NCBI RefSeq assembly: GCF_002078505.1
Contig: NZ_LUAV01000032.1
Location: 248,001 to 312,000 of the forward strand
Direction of reading: 5' to 3'
DNA: 64,000 nucleotides
Source of the DNA: Ensifer aridi
Lineage (GTDB): Bacteria > Pseudomonadota > Alphaproteobacteria > Rhizobiales > Rhizobiaceae
Position numbers and translations under genes: made by a program. Under the pieces are notes generated by a model, which had not been told where the DNA came from, ran no database searches, and saw nothing but the letters and a program-made list of their open reading frames with translations. This document shows, piece after piece, positions 34,882 to 42,549 of this stretch (the first letter of the stretch is position 1; every line of letters begins with the position of its first letter).

Positions 34882-34917
34882 AAGTAGAAGGCCCTCCCGC
34901 CGGAGGGCCTTCTGCTT
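34882..34917. terminator. Bidirectional terminator between the DapA-family and Lrp genes
   Basis: A 16-bp stem with one G-T wobble, arms 34882-34897 and 34902-34917 around the loop CGCC, lies 9 bases after the DapA-family stop and 56 bases from the convergent Lrp stop. Its core AGAAGGCCCTCC and complement are perfect. A short T/A tract flanks it on both sides. Confidence 0.85.
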
Positions 34918-34972
34918 AATAGGCCCCAGTCTCGAAATCTGATGTCGGGTCCAGGGAGCCGCTTTTGTGGCT

Positions 34973-35503
34973 TCATTCATGACCCTTCACCAGGGTCGGC
35001 CATTCGCTCGTCGTGCCCGGCTGCACCGGTCGTTCCAGGTAGGTCGACAATACGACGTAGCTGCGCGTCGCCTTGACGCCGGGCGTATCATAAAGGCGCG
35101 CCAACAGCCCTTCGAGTGCATGGGTGCTTTCAGTGCGGACCTTGAGTAGCATGCAGGTGTCGCCCGCGACCGAGTGGATCTCCTCCACTTCCGGGTACTC
35201 CTCGACCGCAAGCAGAGCCGGCGTCTTGCCCCAGCCGGTGGTGTCGACGTGAACGAAGGCGAGGAGCGTTTTCCCGAGGATATCGGGATCGACCAGCGCC
35301 GCTACGCGACGGATCGCGCCGGAGCGCCTGAGGCGCTTCACGCGCTCGTGCGCGGCCGGCGGCGAAAGCCCGACCCGTTCGCCGAGTTCGGCATAGCTCG
35401 TGGTTGCATCCTCTACCAAGACGCCTAATAGCTTTCGGTCCATCGCGTCTAGGTCACGGTCGGACGGGCGCTTCCGCCGAACGTCATCTGTATTTTGATC
35501 CAT
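34973..35503 (-). CDS. Lrp/AsnC-family transcriptional regulator
   Basis: This 176-residue protein starts at the ATG at 35503 (MDQNTDDVRRK), with AGAGGAAAT upstream; an in-frame ATG nearly 300 bases earlier would run into the divergent transporter. The HTH is at about 20-75 (LDAMDRKLLGVLVEDATTSYAELGERVGLS in pieces, then AHERVKRLRRSGAI). The ligand-binding RAM domain follows (about 85-160; AGDTCMLLKVRTEST). It is divergent from an MFS transporter with only 48 bp between starts. The ligand is expected to be an amino acid. Confidence 0.92.
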   Translation of the reverse strand: MDQNTDDVRRKRPSDRDLDAMDRKLLGVLVEDATTSYAELGERVGLSPPAAHERVKRLRRSGAIRRVAALVDPDILGKTLLAFVHVDTTGWGKTPALLAVEEYPEVEEIHSVAGDTCMLLKVRTESTHALEGLLARLYDTPGVKATRSYVVLSTYLERPVQPGTTSEWPTLVKGHE

Positions 35504-35533
35504 TCCGATATTTCCTCTTGTTGCCGAATGTAA

Positions 35534-35551
35534 TTCTGCAATTATGCAGAA
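35534..35551. promoter_or_regulatory. 18-bp palindrome abutting the MFS transporter start
   Basis: TTCTGCAATTATGCAGAA (7-bp arms, ATTA spacer) ends at the base before the MFS ATG and lies 31 bases from the Lrp start codon. In size and AT-rich centre it is like an Lrp-family site. It also covers the position where the transporter SD should be, so binding or a folded RNA could block translation. Confidence 0.55.
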
Positions 35552-36724
35552 ATGACGAACATAGATCAATCCATTCCGACCGTATCTGCCAAGAGGGCAC
35601 GCATCCCGGCCTTTGCCTTCGTGCTTACTACCTGCGTCGGCGTCATCGGCTCCAACTCGCTGGCGCTTGGGCCGATCGCGCCGGACGTGGCACGGAGCCT
35701 CGGCGCCGATGTTCCTGCCGTGATGACGGCTTCGGCCGCGTTCGGGCTTGGCACGGCTGCAAGCGCCGCTTTCCTCGGCCGGCTCATCGACCGTCACGGC
35801 CCGCGCCGGATGCTCGCGACGGCACTGTTGCTCCTCGCCGCCGGGCTTGGCGGCAGCGCGGTCGCGCCGGCGCTCCCGTTTTTGGTCGTCGCCCAGCTCC
35901 TCGTCGGCATGGCCGCAGGCATCGCCCTTCCCGCCATCTATACGCTGGCCTCGGTCATCGCGCCTGCCGGGCGCGAGAGCGAGACGGTCGGCCTGGTGCT
36001 GACCGGCTGGACTCTAAGCATGGTGGCCGGTGTTCCCCTCTCGGCAGCTATCGCCGATTTCGCCGGCTGGCGGACGGTCTATGTCGTCGTTGCCGCCGCG
36101 ACGCTGATCGCCTGCGCCGCCGTCCGCCTTGCGGCAGTGCGGGAGGATTCTGGCGGCAAAGCGACGTCGCCGCTTGCGGCGCTCGGCGTTCGTGGCGTCG
36201 CGCCGCTTCTGGCCGCCTGCGCTGCCTTCATGGCTGCCTTCTATGGCGTTTATGCCTATATCGGCGACCATCTTCATGCCGTTCTTGGCCTGCCGGTCAG
36301 CGCCAACGGCCTCGTTGCGGTCTCCTATGGCTTCGGCTTCGGCGGCGCGGTCTTTCTCGACCGGCTGATCGATCGCTTCGACTCGGGCAGGCTATTGCCG
36401 CTCATTTTCCTCGCCGTCGCCGGTATCTATGTTTCGATGGCGGCAGCGAGCGGGTCCTATGCCGCCATGCTGGCGGTCGTCTTTCTCTGGGGCCTTGCCA
36501 ACCATTTCGGGCTGAACGTGCTCATCCTGCGTCTGACCGCACTCGATCCGGCCAGACGTGGCGCGATCATGGGCCTCAACAGCGGCGTCACCTACTTTTC
36601 CCTCTTCGCCGGCACGATCGGTTTCGGGGCGGCTTATGCCAGCACTGGCTTTTTCATTCTTCCGCTCGCTGCGGCAGTGCTGATGTTGGCGGCGGCCTTC
36701 TCTGCGGCACTCGCGCCGCGCTGA
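35552..36724 (+). CDS. MFS transporter, drug/amino-acid exporter type
   Basis: This 390-residue protein has 12 predicted hydrophobic segments and MFS motif A in the loop 2-3 region (GRLIDRHGPRRMLATALLLLAAG in pieces). The repeated Ala/Gly-rich helices resemble the AraJ/YdhP-type exporters. It has no recognisable SD because the palindrome occupies that position; a leaderless transcript is possible. It is divergent from the Lrp regulator, which often controls a neighbouring exporter of amino acids or toxic analogues. The substrate is not deducible. Confidence 0.88.
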   Translation: MTNIDQSIPTVSAKRARIPAFAFVLTTCVGVIGSNSLALGPIAPDVARSLGADVPAVMTASAAFGLGTAASAAFLGRLIDRHGPRRMLATALLLLAAGLGGSAVAPALPFLVVAQLLVGMAAGIALPAIYTLASVIAPAGRESETVGLVLTGWTLSMVAGVPLSAAIADFAGWRTVYVVVAAATLIACAAVRLAAVREDSGGKATSPLAALGVRGVAPLLAACAAFMAAFYGVYAYIGDHLHAVLGLPVSANGLVAVSYGFGFGGAVFLDRLIDRFDSGRLLPLIFLAVAGIYVSMAAASGSYAAMLAVVFLWGLANHFGLNVLILRLTALDPARRGAIMGLNSGVTYFSLFAGTIGFGAAYASTGFFILPLAAAVLMLAAAFSAALAPR

Positions 36725-36744
36725 ACCGGTTTTCTCGCAGCCGC

Positions 36745-37782
36745 TTAAGCCACGGCGTCGAGCCCGAGCGCAAGCAGGCGGTCGAGCTGCTCGATTTCCG
36801 CGGCGGTCAAGGTGATGCCCTCCGCCTCCGACTTGGCGCGGGCGACGTAGCGGCGCTGCGAGGGCAGGCGGGCGCCCTGGCCGACGATAGCTTCGAACAA
36901 GACCTCCGCCCGGGCAAAGGGATTGCCGGGGCGGCCGGCGGCGAAGGCCTCGGGCGAGAAGGCGATGATGAGCTCGCCGTGGAAGGGCGCGAGCGTCGTG
37001 GTGCCGAGATAGGCGAGCACCTCGGGGCTGGTGAGGTCGCCGATCATGATGCCCGCCAGCAGCTCGATCATCGTGCCGATCGCCGAGCCCTTGTGTCCGC
37101 CGAAGGGCAGCATCGCGCCGGCGAGCGCGGCCTCGGGATCTGTCGTCGGATTGCCTTCAGCATCGATCGCCCAGCCTTCCGGCAACGGCTTGCCCGCCCG
37201 GCGGTGGAGCTCGATTTCGCCGCGCGCGGCGACGGAGGTCGCAAAGTCGAAGACATAGGGCGGCTTGCCAGGGCGCGGCCAGCCGAAGGCGAAGGGATTG
37301 GTGCCGAGCAGAGGCTTGTTGCCGCCGGTCGGCGCGACCGTCGCATAACTCGGGCACATGACCAGCGCGGCAAGACCTTCAGCCGTGAGCGCCTCCACCT
37401 CTGGCCAGAGAGCGGAAAAATGCGTGCAGTCGTTGATGACGAGCGCGGCGAGGCCGGATGAGCGGGCGCGCTCCGTGAGCTTCGGCAGAGCAAGCTCGAA
37501 GGCGGCGTTGGCAAAGCCGTCCGCGGCGTTCACCTTCACGATCGCCGAGCCTTCCTCAAGCGCGAGCTCCGGCACCGCATCCGGCTTCACCTTGCCTGCC
37601 TTCACGGTGCGCAGCGCGCCCTCGATGCGGTAAACGCCGTGCGATTTGCAGGCATCGCGCTCGCCCGCGACGATCACCCGGGCGAGCGCGCCTGCCTGGA
37701 TCACATTGAGCCCGGCCTTGCGGAAGATCGCCTCGACGCGCTCCTGAAGCGCGGTCGTTGTCAGGATCGTGGTCTCGCTCAT
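36745..37782 (-). CDS. Ldh2/malate-lactate dehydrogenase family, probable pyrroline-2-carboxylate reductase
   Basis: This 345-residue NAD(P)H-dependent enzyme belongs to the MdH/Ldh2 (YlbC/DpkA) family. Conserved features are SHGVYRI near residue 48, INDCTHFSALWPEVEALT, the nucleotide region GGNKPLLGTNPFAFGWPRPG and PFGGHKGSAIGTMIELLAG. I chose the ATG at 37782; the in-frame ATG at 37869 would add 29 residues across the operator. In clusters with aconitase X, such reductases convert pyrroline-2-carboxylate (the product of 3-hydroxyproline dehydration) to L-proline. This role is inferred from the neighbourhood and family; a ureidoglycolate or sulfolactate dehydrogenase is the alternative. It is divergent from the aldehyde dehydrogenase gene. 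Confidence 0.8.
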   Translation of the reverse strand: MSETTILTTTALQERVEAIFRKAGLNVIQAGALARVIVAGERDACKSHGVYRIEGALRTVKAGKVKPDAVPELALEEGSAIVKVNAADGFANAAFELALPKLTERARSSGLAALVINDCTHFSALWPEVEALTAEGLAALVMCPSYATVAPTGGNKPLLGTNPFAFGWPRPGKPPYVFDFATSVAARGEIELHRRAGKPLPEGWAIDAEGNPTTDPEAALAGAMLPFGGHKGSAIGTMIELLAGIMIGDLTSPEVLAYLGTTTLAPFHGELIIAFSPEAFAAGRPGNPFARAEVLFEAIVGQGARLPSQRRYVARAKSEAEGITLTAAEIEQLDRLLALGLDAVA

Positions 37783-37841
37783 CGTCGTCTCTCGTGGCTG
37801 GCCCGACTGGGGAGGCAGGCGGTTGATGTTCTGCATACGTA

Positions 37842-37857
37842 GAGTATACAAATACTC
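37842..37857. promoter_or_regulatory. Operator-like inverted repeat between Ldh2 and ALDH genes
   Basis: GAGTAT-ACAA-ATACTC is a 16-bp inverted repeat 60 bases upstream of the reductase start and 69 bases upstream of the aldehyde dehydrogenase start. Its first 11 bases, GAGTATACAAA, recur in inverted orientation at 39530-39540 before the ABC transporter genes. This is a good candidate for a shared regulator site. Confidence 0.6.
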
Positions 37858-37925
37858 GACAAGCGGCAATTCGCTTCAGCCGACCTCACCGAGCGCACAG
37901 CCGGTTCTAAGGAAAGGAACGTCAG

Positions 37926-39443
37926 ATGGTCTTCACTCCCAAAGGAAAACACCTCGTCGCGGGCGAGTGGCTCGACGGCGCAGTCACCTTCGCTTCCGCC
38001 CCCGCGCATGGGCCGGTGCACCACTTCGCCGCCGGCACCGTGGAACTGGTGAATCGAGCCTGCGAGGCTGCCGAGGTTGCCTTCTGGAGCTATGGCTATT
38101 CGTCGCGCGCGTCCCGTGCGGCGTTCCTCCGCACCATCGCCGACGAGATCGAGGCGCGGGCCGAGGCGATCACCCAGATCGGCAGCCAGGAAACGGGCCT
38201 GCCGGAGGCGCGGCTAAACGGCGAGCGAGGGCGCACGACCGGGCAACTGCGGCTCTTTGCCGACCACATCGAGAAGGGCGATTATCTCGATCGCCGCTTC
38301 GACGCGGCGCTGCCGGACCGCCAGCCGGCACCCCGTCCGGAGATCCAGCTGGTCCAGCGGCCGATCGGCCCCGTCGCCGTCTTCGGCGCCTCGAATTTCC
38401 CGCTCGCCTTCTCGACCGCGGGCGGCGACACGGCCGCGGCGCTGGCAGCAGGTTGCCCGGTTGTGGTGAAGGGCCATTCGGCCCATCCCGGCACCGGCGA
38501 GATCGTGGCAGAGGCGATCGAGGCCGCCATTCGCAAGGCGGGCGTCCATCCTGGTGTCTTCTCGCTGATCCAGGGCGGCAGCCGCGAGGTCGGCCATGCA
38601 CTGGTCCAGCATCCGCGGATCAAGGCCGTGGGCTTCACCGGCTCGCTCGCCGGCGGGCGTGCGCTCTTCGATCTCTGCGCCGCGCGGCCGGAGCCGATCC
38701 CGTTCTTCGGCGAACTCGGTTCGGTGAACCCGATGTTCCTGCTGCCCGGTGCGCTGAAGGCGCGCGCCGAAGCGCTGGGGCAGGGTTGGGCCGGTTCGCT
38801 CACCATGGGCGCCGGACAGTTCTGCACCAATCCCGGCATTGCCGTGGTGATCGCAGGTGCCGATGCCGACCGCTTCACCGCTGCCGCAGTCGAAGCGCTC
38901 GGCAAGGTGGCGCCGCAGACCATGCTGACGGACGGCATCGCCAAGGCCTATCGCGACGGGCAGGCGCGGTTTGCCAGTCGCAATACGGTCAAGCCGCTGC
39001 TTGCGACCGAGTCCTCCGATCGCGCCGCCTCGCCCAACCTCTTCGAGACGACGGGCGAAGAGTTCCTGGCCGATCATGCGCTCGGCGAAGAGGTCTTCGG
39101 TCCGCTCGGCCTCGTCGTCCGCGTGGGTTCCGTCAGCGAGATGGAAGAGCTCGCGCGCGGGTTCCAAGGCCAGCTGACCGCGACGATCCACATGGACGCA
39201 GCCGATCTAGAAGCCGCACGGCGTCTTCGCCCGGTGCTGGAGCGCAAGGCCGGCCGCGTGCTCGTCAACGGCTTCCCTACGGGGGTAGAAGTCGTCGACT
39301 CGATGGTGCATGGCGGCCCCTATCCGGCCTCGACCAATTTCGGCGCAACCAGCGTCGGCACCATGTCGATCAGACGTTTCCTGCGTCCGGTGGCCTACCA
39401 GAACATGCCGGAGGAGCTGCTGCCGGAGGATTTCCTCGGCTGA
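37926..39443 (+). CDS. Aldehyde dehydrogenase, probable 2-oxoglutarate semialdehyde dehydrogenase
   Basis: This 505-residue protein of the ALDH superfamily has QRPIGPVAVFGASNFPLAFS at the Rossmann entry, VVKGHSAHPGTGE, KAVGFTGSLAGGRALFD, the catalytic Glu in FGELGSVNPMF and the nucleophile Cys in GAGQFCTNPGIAVV. The pattern (GELGSVNP, GQFCTNPG) is that of the KGSADH-III branch of ketoglutarate-semialdehyde dehydrogenases. It would oxidise 2-oxoglutarate semialdehyde, made by the DapA-family enzyme, to 2-oxoglutarate. The SD AAGGAA is 6 nt upstream. A strong hairpin terminator follows. Confidence 0.9.
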   Translation: MVFTPKGKHLVAGEWLDGAVTFASAPAHGPVHHFAAGTVELVNRACEAAEVAFWSYGYSSRASRAAFLRTIADEIEARAEAITQIGSQETGLPEARLNGERGRTTGQLRLFADHIEKGDYLDRRFDAALPDRQPAPRPEIQLVQRPIGPVAVFGASNFPLAFSTAGGDTAAALAAGCPVVVKGHSAHPGTGEIVAEAIEAAIRKAGVHPGVFSLIQGGSREVGHALVQHPRIKAVGFTGSLAGGRALFDLCAARPEPIPFFGELGSVNPMFLLPGALKARAEALGQGWAGSLTMGAGQFCTNPGIAVVIAGADADRFTAAAVEALGKVAPQTMLTDGIAKAYRDGQARFASRNTVKPLLATESSDRAASPNLFETTGEEFLADHALGEEVFGPLGLVVRVGSVSEMEELARGFQGQLTATIHMDAADLEAARRLRPVLERKAGRVLVNGFPTGVEVVDSMVHGGPYPASTNFGATSVGTMSIRRFLRPVAYQNMPEELLPEDFLG

Positions 39444-39465
39444 GCCTTGCCGTCGCCTGGGTAAC

Positions 39466-39499
39466 AAAAGGGGCTTTTCCACAAGGGAAAGCCTCTTTT
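39466..39499 (+). terminator. Terminator after the aldehyde dehydrogenase gene
   Basis: AAAAGGGGCTTTTCC (39466-39480) pairs with the sequence at 39485-39499 through a 15-bp stem with three wobble or mismatched positions and the loop ACAA. The 3' arm ends in CTTTTGATT. It starts 22 bases after the aldehyde dehydrogenase stop. Confidence 0.85.
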
Positions 39500-39529
39500 G
39501 ATTGCGAAAAGTCGCTGTCCTATATACGT

Positions 39530-39547
39530 TTTGTATACTCTTTGTAT
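39530..39547. promoter_or_regulatory. Operator-like motif upstream of the ABC transporter operon
   Basis: TTTGTATACTC (39530-39540) is the exact reverse complement of GAGTATACAAA at 37842-37852, and a second TTTGTAT follows directly. It lies about 85 bases before the substrate-binding protein start, in an AT-rich segment suitable for a promoter. The shared 11-mer suggests one regulator for both promoters. Confidence 0.6.
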
Positions 39548-39626
39548 TTTTGAATTGATTTGTGCCCTCTGACGCGGAATAGTGCGCGCGCCGTCAAACC
39601 GACAGACCAACTCAGGGAGAGAGAAA

Positions 39627-40433
39627 ATGAAGACTTCGGTCCTCGCCTTCGGCCTCATCGCCGCCACCGCTCTGACGAGCCCCGCTCACGCCGACAAGCT
39701 CGATGACATCATCTCCTCGGGCACGCTGCGCTGCGCAGTGGTGCTCGACTTCCCGCCAATGGGCTCGCGCGACGAGAGCAACACTCCGATCGGCTTCGAC
39801 GTGGACTACTGCAACGATCTCGCCAAAGCGCTCGGCGTAACGGCCGAAATCGTCGAGACTCCTTTCCCCGAGCGCATTCCGGCGCTGATGTCCGGCCGCG
39901 TCGATGTGGGCGTCGCCTCCACCTCCGACACGCTGGAACGCGCCAAGACCGTCGGCATGACGGTGCCTTACTTCGCCTTCGAGATGGCGGTGACCGCCAA
40001 TGATAAGTCGGGCATCAAGTCCTTCGAGGACATGAAGGGTAAGGTCGTGGGAGCCACCGCCGGCACCTACGAGGCGATCGCGCTGGAAAACCAGGTCAAG
40101 GCCTGGGGTCCGGGAGAGTTCCGTCCCTATCAGACTCAGGCGGACGTGTTCCTTGCGCTGAGCCAGGGACAGATCGATGCCACCGTCTCCACCTCGACCG
40201 TGGCGCAGGCCAATGTGAAGACCGGCAAGTTCCCCGGGATCTCGGTGGTCGGCAAGGCGCCCTTCGACATCGATTACGTGGCTCTCTTCACCAATCGCGA
40301 GGAATACGGCCTCATCAACTACCTCAACCTGTTCATCAATCAGCAGGTCCGCACCGGCCGCTATGCCGAACTCTACGAGAAGTGGGTCGGCGGCGAGGCA
40401 CCGGTCCTGTCGGTGAACGGCGTCTATCGCTGA
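39627..40433 (+). CDS. ABC transporter substrate-binding protein (polar amino acid, SBP family 3)
   Basis: This 268-residue periplasmic protein has a signal peptide (1-22; cleavage near AHA). The SBP_bac_3 features are present: SSGTLRCAVVLDFPPMGSRDE split over residues 29-49, GFDVDYCNDLAKALGV, and GRVDVGVASTSDTLERAKTV. The SD GGGAGAGAG lies 4-12 nt upstream of the ATG at 39627. The fold binds polar or charged amino acids; in this cluster hydroxyproline or a related imino acid is likely. It starts an operon with two permeases and an ATPase. Confidence 0.92.
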   Translation: MKTSVLAFGLIAATALTSPAHADKLDDIISSGTLRCAVVLDFPPMGSRDESNTPIGFDVDYCNDLAKALGVTAEIVETPFPERIPALMSGRVDVGVASTSDTLERAKTVGMTVPYFAFEMAVTANDKSGIKSFEDMKGKVVGATAGTYEAIALENQVKAWGPGEFRPYQTQADVFLALSQGQIDATVSTSTVAQANVKTGKFPGISVVGKAPFDIDYVALFTNREEYGLINYLNLFINQQVRTGRYAELYEKWVGGEAPVLSVNGVYR

Positions 40434-40450
40434 TCTGACCTCCTTTGGGC

Positions 40451-40474
40451 GGTGCGGGACGATCGTCTCGCGCC
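40451..40474 (+). other. Stem-loop between binding-protein and permease genes
   Basis: GGTGCGGGAC (40451-40460) pairs with GTCTCGCGCC (40465-40474) across the loop GATC, with G-T wobbles. Hairpins at this position in ABC operons commonly stabilise the upstream binding-protein mRNA and limit read-through, giving more binding protein than permease. No T-tract follows. Confidence 0.55.
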
Positions 40475-40503
40475 GTCGCTCACTTCCGATAGGTGAGACG
40501 GCA

Positions 40504-41169
40504 ATGTTCAACTACACCTTCCACTGGAACCAGGCGCTGAAGGCATTGCCGCAGATGCTCGACGGCGCGCTGGTGACGCTCGAGATCGCGCTCGTCTCGA
40601 TGGCGATCGGTCTCGCCTGTGCGATCGGCTTGACGCTGTTCCGCCTCTCCGGAAACCGCCTCCTCGGCAGTTTCGCCTCGGCCTGGGTCGAGATCGCGCG
40701 AAACACGCCGGCGCTGTTCCAGATCTACATGGCCCATTTCGGGCTCGGCAATTTCGGGCTTCATCTGAGCCCCTATGCCGCTCTTCTAGTCGGGATCGCC
40801 TTCAATAATGCCGGCTATCTCGCCGAGAACTTCCGCGGTGCGTTGAAAGCCATTCCGGACACCCAGACCCGTGCCGGCCGCTCTCTCGGCATGACCTCGT
40901 TGCAGGCCTTCCGGCTGGTCGTCCTGCCGCAGATGCTGCGCGTCGCCTTTCTGCCTGCCAGCAACCAGATGGTTTGGGCGATCCTGATGACGTCGCTCGG
41001 CGTCACCGTCGGCATGAATGCCGACCTTGCCGGGGTTACGCAGGAGCTGAATGCCCGCTCCTTCCGCACCTTTGAATTCTTCGCGCTGGCCGCGGTGATC
41101 TATTACGTGATCGCCAAGGCCGTCACGCTGGCTGCCCGCGCCCTTGCCTGGCGCATGTTCCGCTACTGA
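40504..41169 (+). CDS. ABC transporter permease (polar amino acid type)
   Basis: This 221-residue inner-membrane protein has about five hydrophobic segments and the HisM/GlnP-type EAA loop (ENFRGALKAIPDTQTRAGRSLGMTSLQAF in pieces) that docks on the ATPase. The start MFNYTFHWNQAL is typical of the family. It pairs with the next permease to form a heterodimer channel. It lies 70 bp after the binding-protein gene, across a stem-loop. Confidence 0.93.
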   Translation: MFNYTFHWNQALKALPQMLDGALVTLEIALVSMAIGLACAIGLTLFRLSGNRLLGSFASAWVEIARNTPALFQIYMAHFGLGNFGLHLSPYAALLVGIAFNNAGYLAENFRGALKAIPDTQTRAGRSLGMTSLQAFRLVVLPQMLRVAFLPASNQMVWAILMTSLGVTVGMNADLAGVTQELNARSFRTFEFFALAAVIYYVIAKAVTLAARALAWRMFRY

Positions 41170-41180
41170 GGAGGTGAGAG

Positions 41181-41834
41181 ATGTTTGATACGACCCTCAC
41201 CTTGAACGATCTCGCCTTCCTGGCGCAGGGCGCGGCGATGACGCTCGCGGTCACCGCCGTCTCGGTCGCGGCCGGCACCGTGCTCGGCATTCTCTTCGGC
41301 GTGATCCGCGTCCAGATCGGACCCTATTGGTCCGCTCCACTGACCTTTGCACTCGACGTGTTCCGCTCGGTGCCGCTCCTGATCCAGCTCGTGCTCGGCA
41401 ATGCCTTCCAGTCCATCGCGAAGCTCGGATGGGGCCCGTTTGCCACCTCCTGCGTGGTGCTGTCGCTCTATACGGCGGCGTTTTGCGCGGAGATCGTCCG
41501 CGGCGGCATCTCTTCGGTGCCGGTGACCACGCGCCGCGCGGCCCGTTCGCTCGGGATGACCTGGTGGCAGGACATGCGCCATATCGTGGCACCACTCGCC
41601 ACGCGCGTTTCGCTTCCATCCTGGATCGGACTGACGCTCGGCGTCATGAAAGACTCCGCGCTGGTGCTCTGGCTCGGCCTCATCGAACTCCTGCGCGCCT
41701 CGCAGGTGCTCGTGACCCGTCTGCAGGAGCCATTATTCATCCTGCTGATCTGCGGCGCCATCTACTTCATCCTCAGCTTCCCCATCGCCCGGCTCGGCGG
41801 GTATCTCGAAAAACGGTGGTCCCCCAATGATTGA
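41181..41834 (+). CDS. ABC transporter permease (polar amino acid type)
   Basis: This 217-residue protein has five hydrophobic segments and the EAA motif (CAEIVRGGISSVPVTTRRAARSLGMT in pieces). GGAGG precedes the ATG by 6 nt. It overlaps the ATPase gene by 8 bases. Together with the upstream permease it forms the transmembrane part of a PAAT-family importer. Confidence 0.93.
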   Translation: MFDTTLTLNDLAFLAQGAAMTLAVTAVSVAAGTVLGILFGVIRVQIGPYWSAPLTFALDVFRSVPLLIQLVLGNAFQSIAKLGWGPFATSCVVLSLYTAAFCAEIVRGGISSVPVTTRRAARSLGMTWWQDMRHIVAPLATRVSLPSWIGLTLGVMKDSALVLWLGLIELLRASQVLVTRLQEPLFILLICGAIYFILSFPIARLGGYLEKRWSPND

Positions 41835-42549
41835 GATCGAAAACGTCCGCAAATCCTTCGGCCCGCTGGAGGTACTGAAAGGAATCGACCTCACCGTCGA
41901 GAAGGGCGAGGTGGTCACCATCATCGGGGGCTCCGGCTCGGGAAAATCGACGCTGCTTACCTGCATCAACGGCCTGGAGCCGATCGACTCCGGCCGGATC
42001 GTCATCGATGGGACCGATGTCCATGCCAAGGGCACCGATCTCAACAGGCTGCGCCGAAAGGTGGGCATCGTCTTTCAGCAGTGGAACGCCTTTCCGCACC
42101 TGACGGTGCTCGAGAACGTCATGCTTGCTCCGCGCAAGGTTCTGGGCCTGACGAAGGACAAGGCAGAGCAGATTGCGGTGAAGCAATTGACGCATGTCGG
42201 TCTCGGCGAGAAGCTCAAGGTCTATCCGGCCCGCATGTCGGGCGGCCAGCAGCAGCGCATGGCGATTGCACGAGCGCTTGCCATGTCGCCCGAATACATG
42301 CTGTTCGACGAGGTGACCTCGGCGCTCGATCCGATGCTGGTTGGCGAGGTGCTCGATACGCTGAAGATGCTGGCAGAAGAGGGTATGACGATGATCTGCG
42401 TTACCCATGAGATGGCTTTTGCCCGTGACGTGTCCGACCGTGTGGCCTTCTTCCATCAGGGGGTCATGGCCGAAATCGGCGCGCCGGACCAGATTTTCGG
42501 CGCGCCGCAGCACGCCGAGACGCAGAAGTTCCTGGCGAGCGTACGGTGA
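41827..42549 (+). CDS. ABC transporter ATP-binding protein (polar amino acid type)
   Basis: This 240-residue ATPase has Walker A GGSGSGKST, Q-loop VFQQWNAF, signature MSGGQQQRMAIARAL, Walker B YMLFDEVTSALDP and H-loop CVTHEMAFA. The sequence is of the GlnQ/HisP type used in PAAT importers. It overlaps the second permease by 8 bases and the DadA-type gene by one base, so the transporter and the oxidase are translated from the same message. Confidence 0.95.
   Translation: MIEIENVRKSFGPLEVLKGIDLTVEKGEVVTIIGGSGSGKSTLLTCINGLEPIDSGRIVIDGTDVHAKGTDLNRLRRKVGIVFQQWNAFPHLTVLENVMLAPRKVLGLTKDKAEQIAVKQLTHVGLGEKLKVYPARMSGGQQQRMAIARALAMSPEYMLFDEVTSALDPMLVGEVLDTLKMLAEEGMTMICVTHEMAFARDVSDRVAFFHQGVMAEIGAPDQIFGAPQHAETQKFLASVR

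Noticed and set aside
35404-37461. 685-codon + strand frame across the MFS gene and the Ldh2 gene
   Set aside because: It runs over the divergent promoter and an intergenic region, is out of frame with the MFS gene, and yields a low-complexity Arg-rich product.
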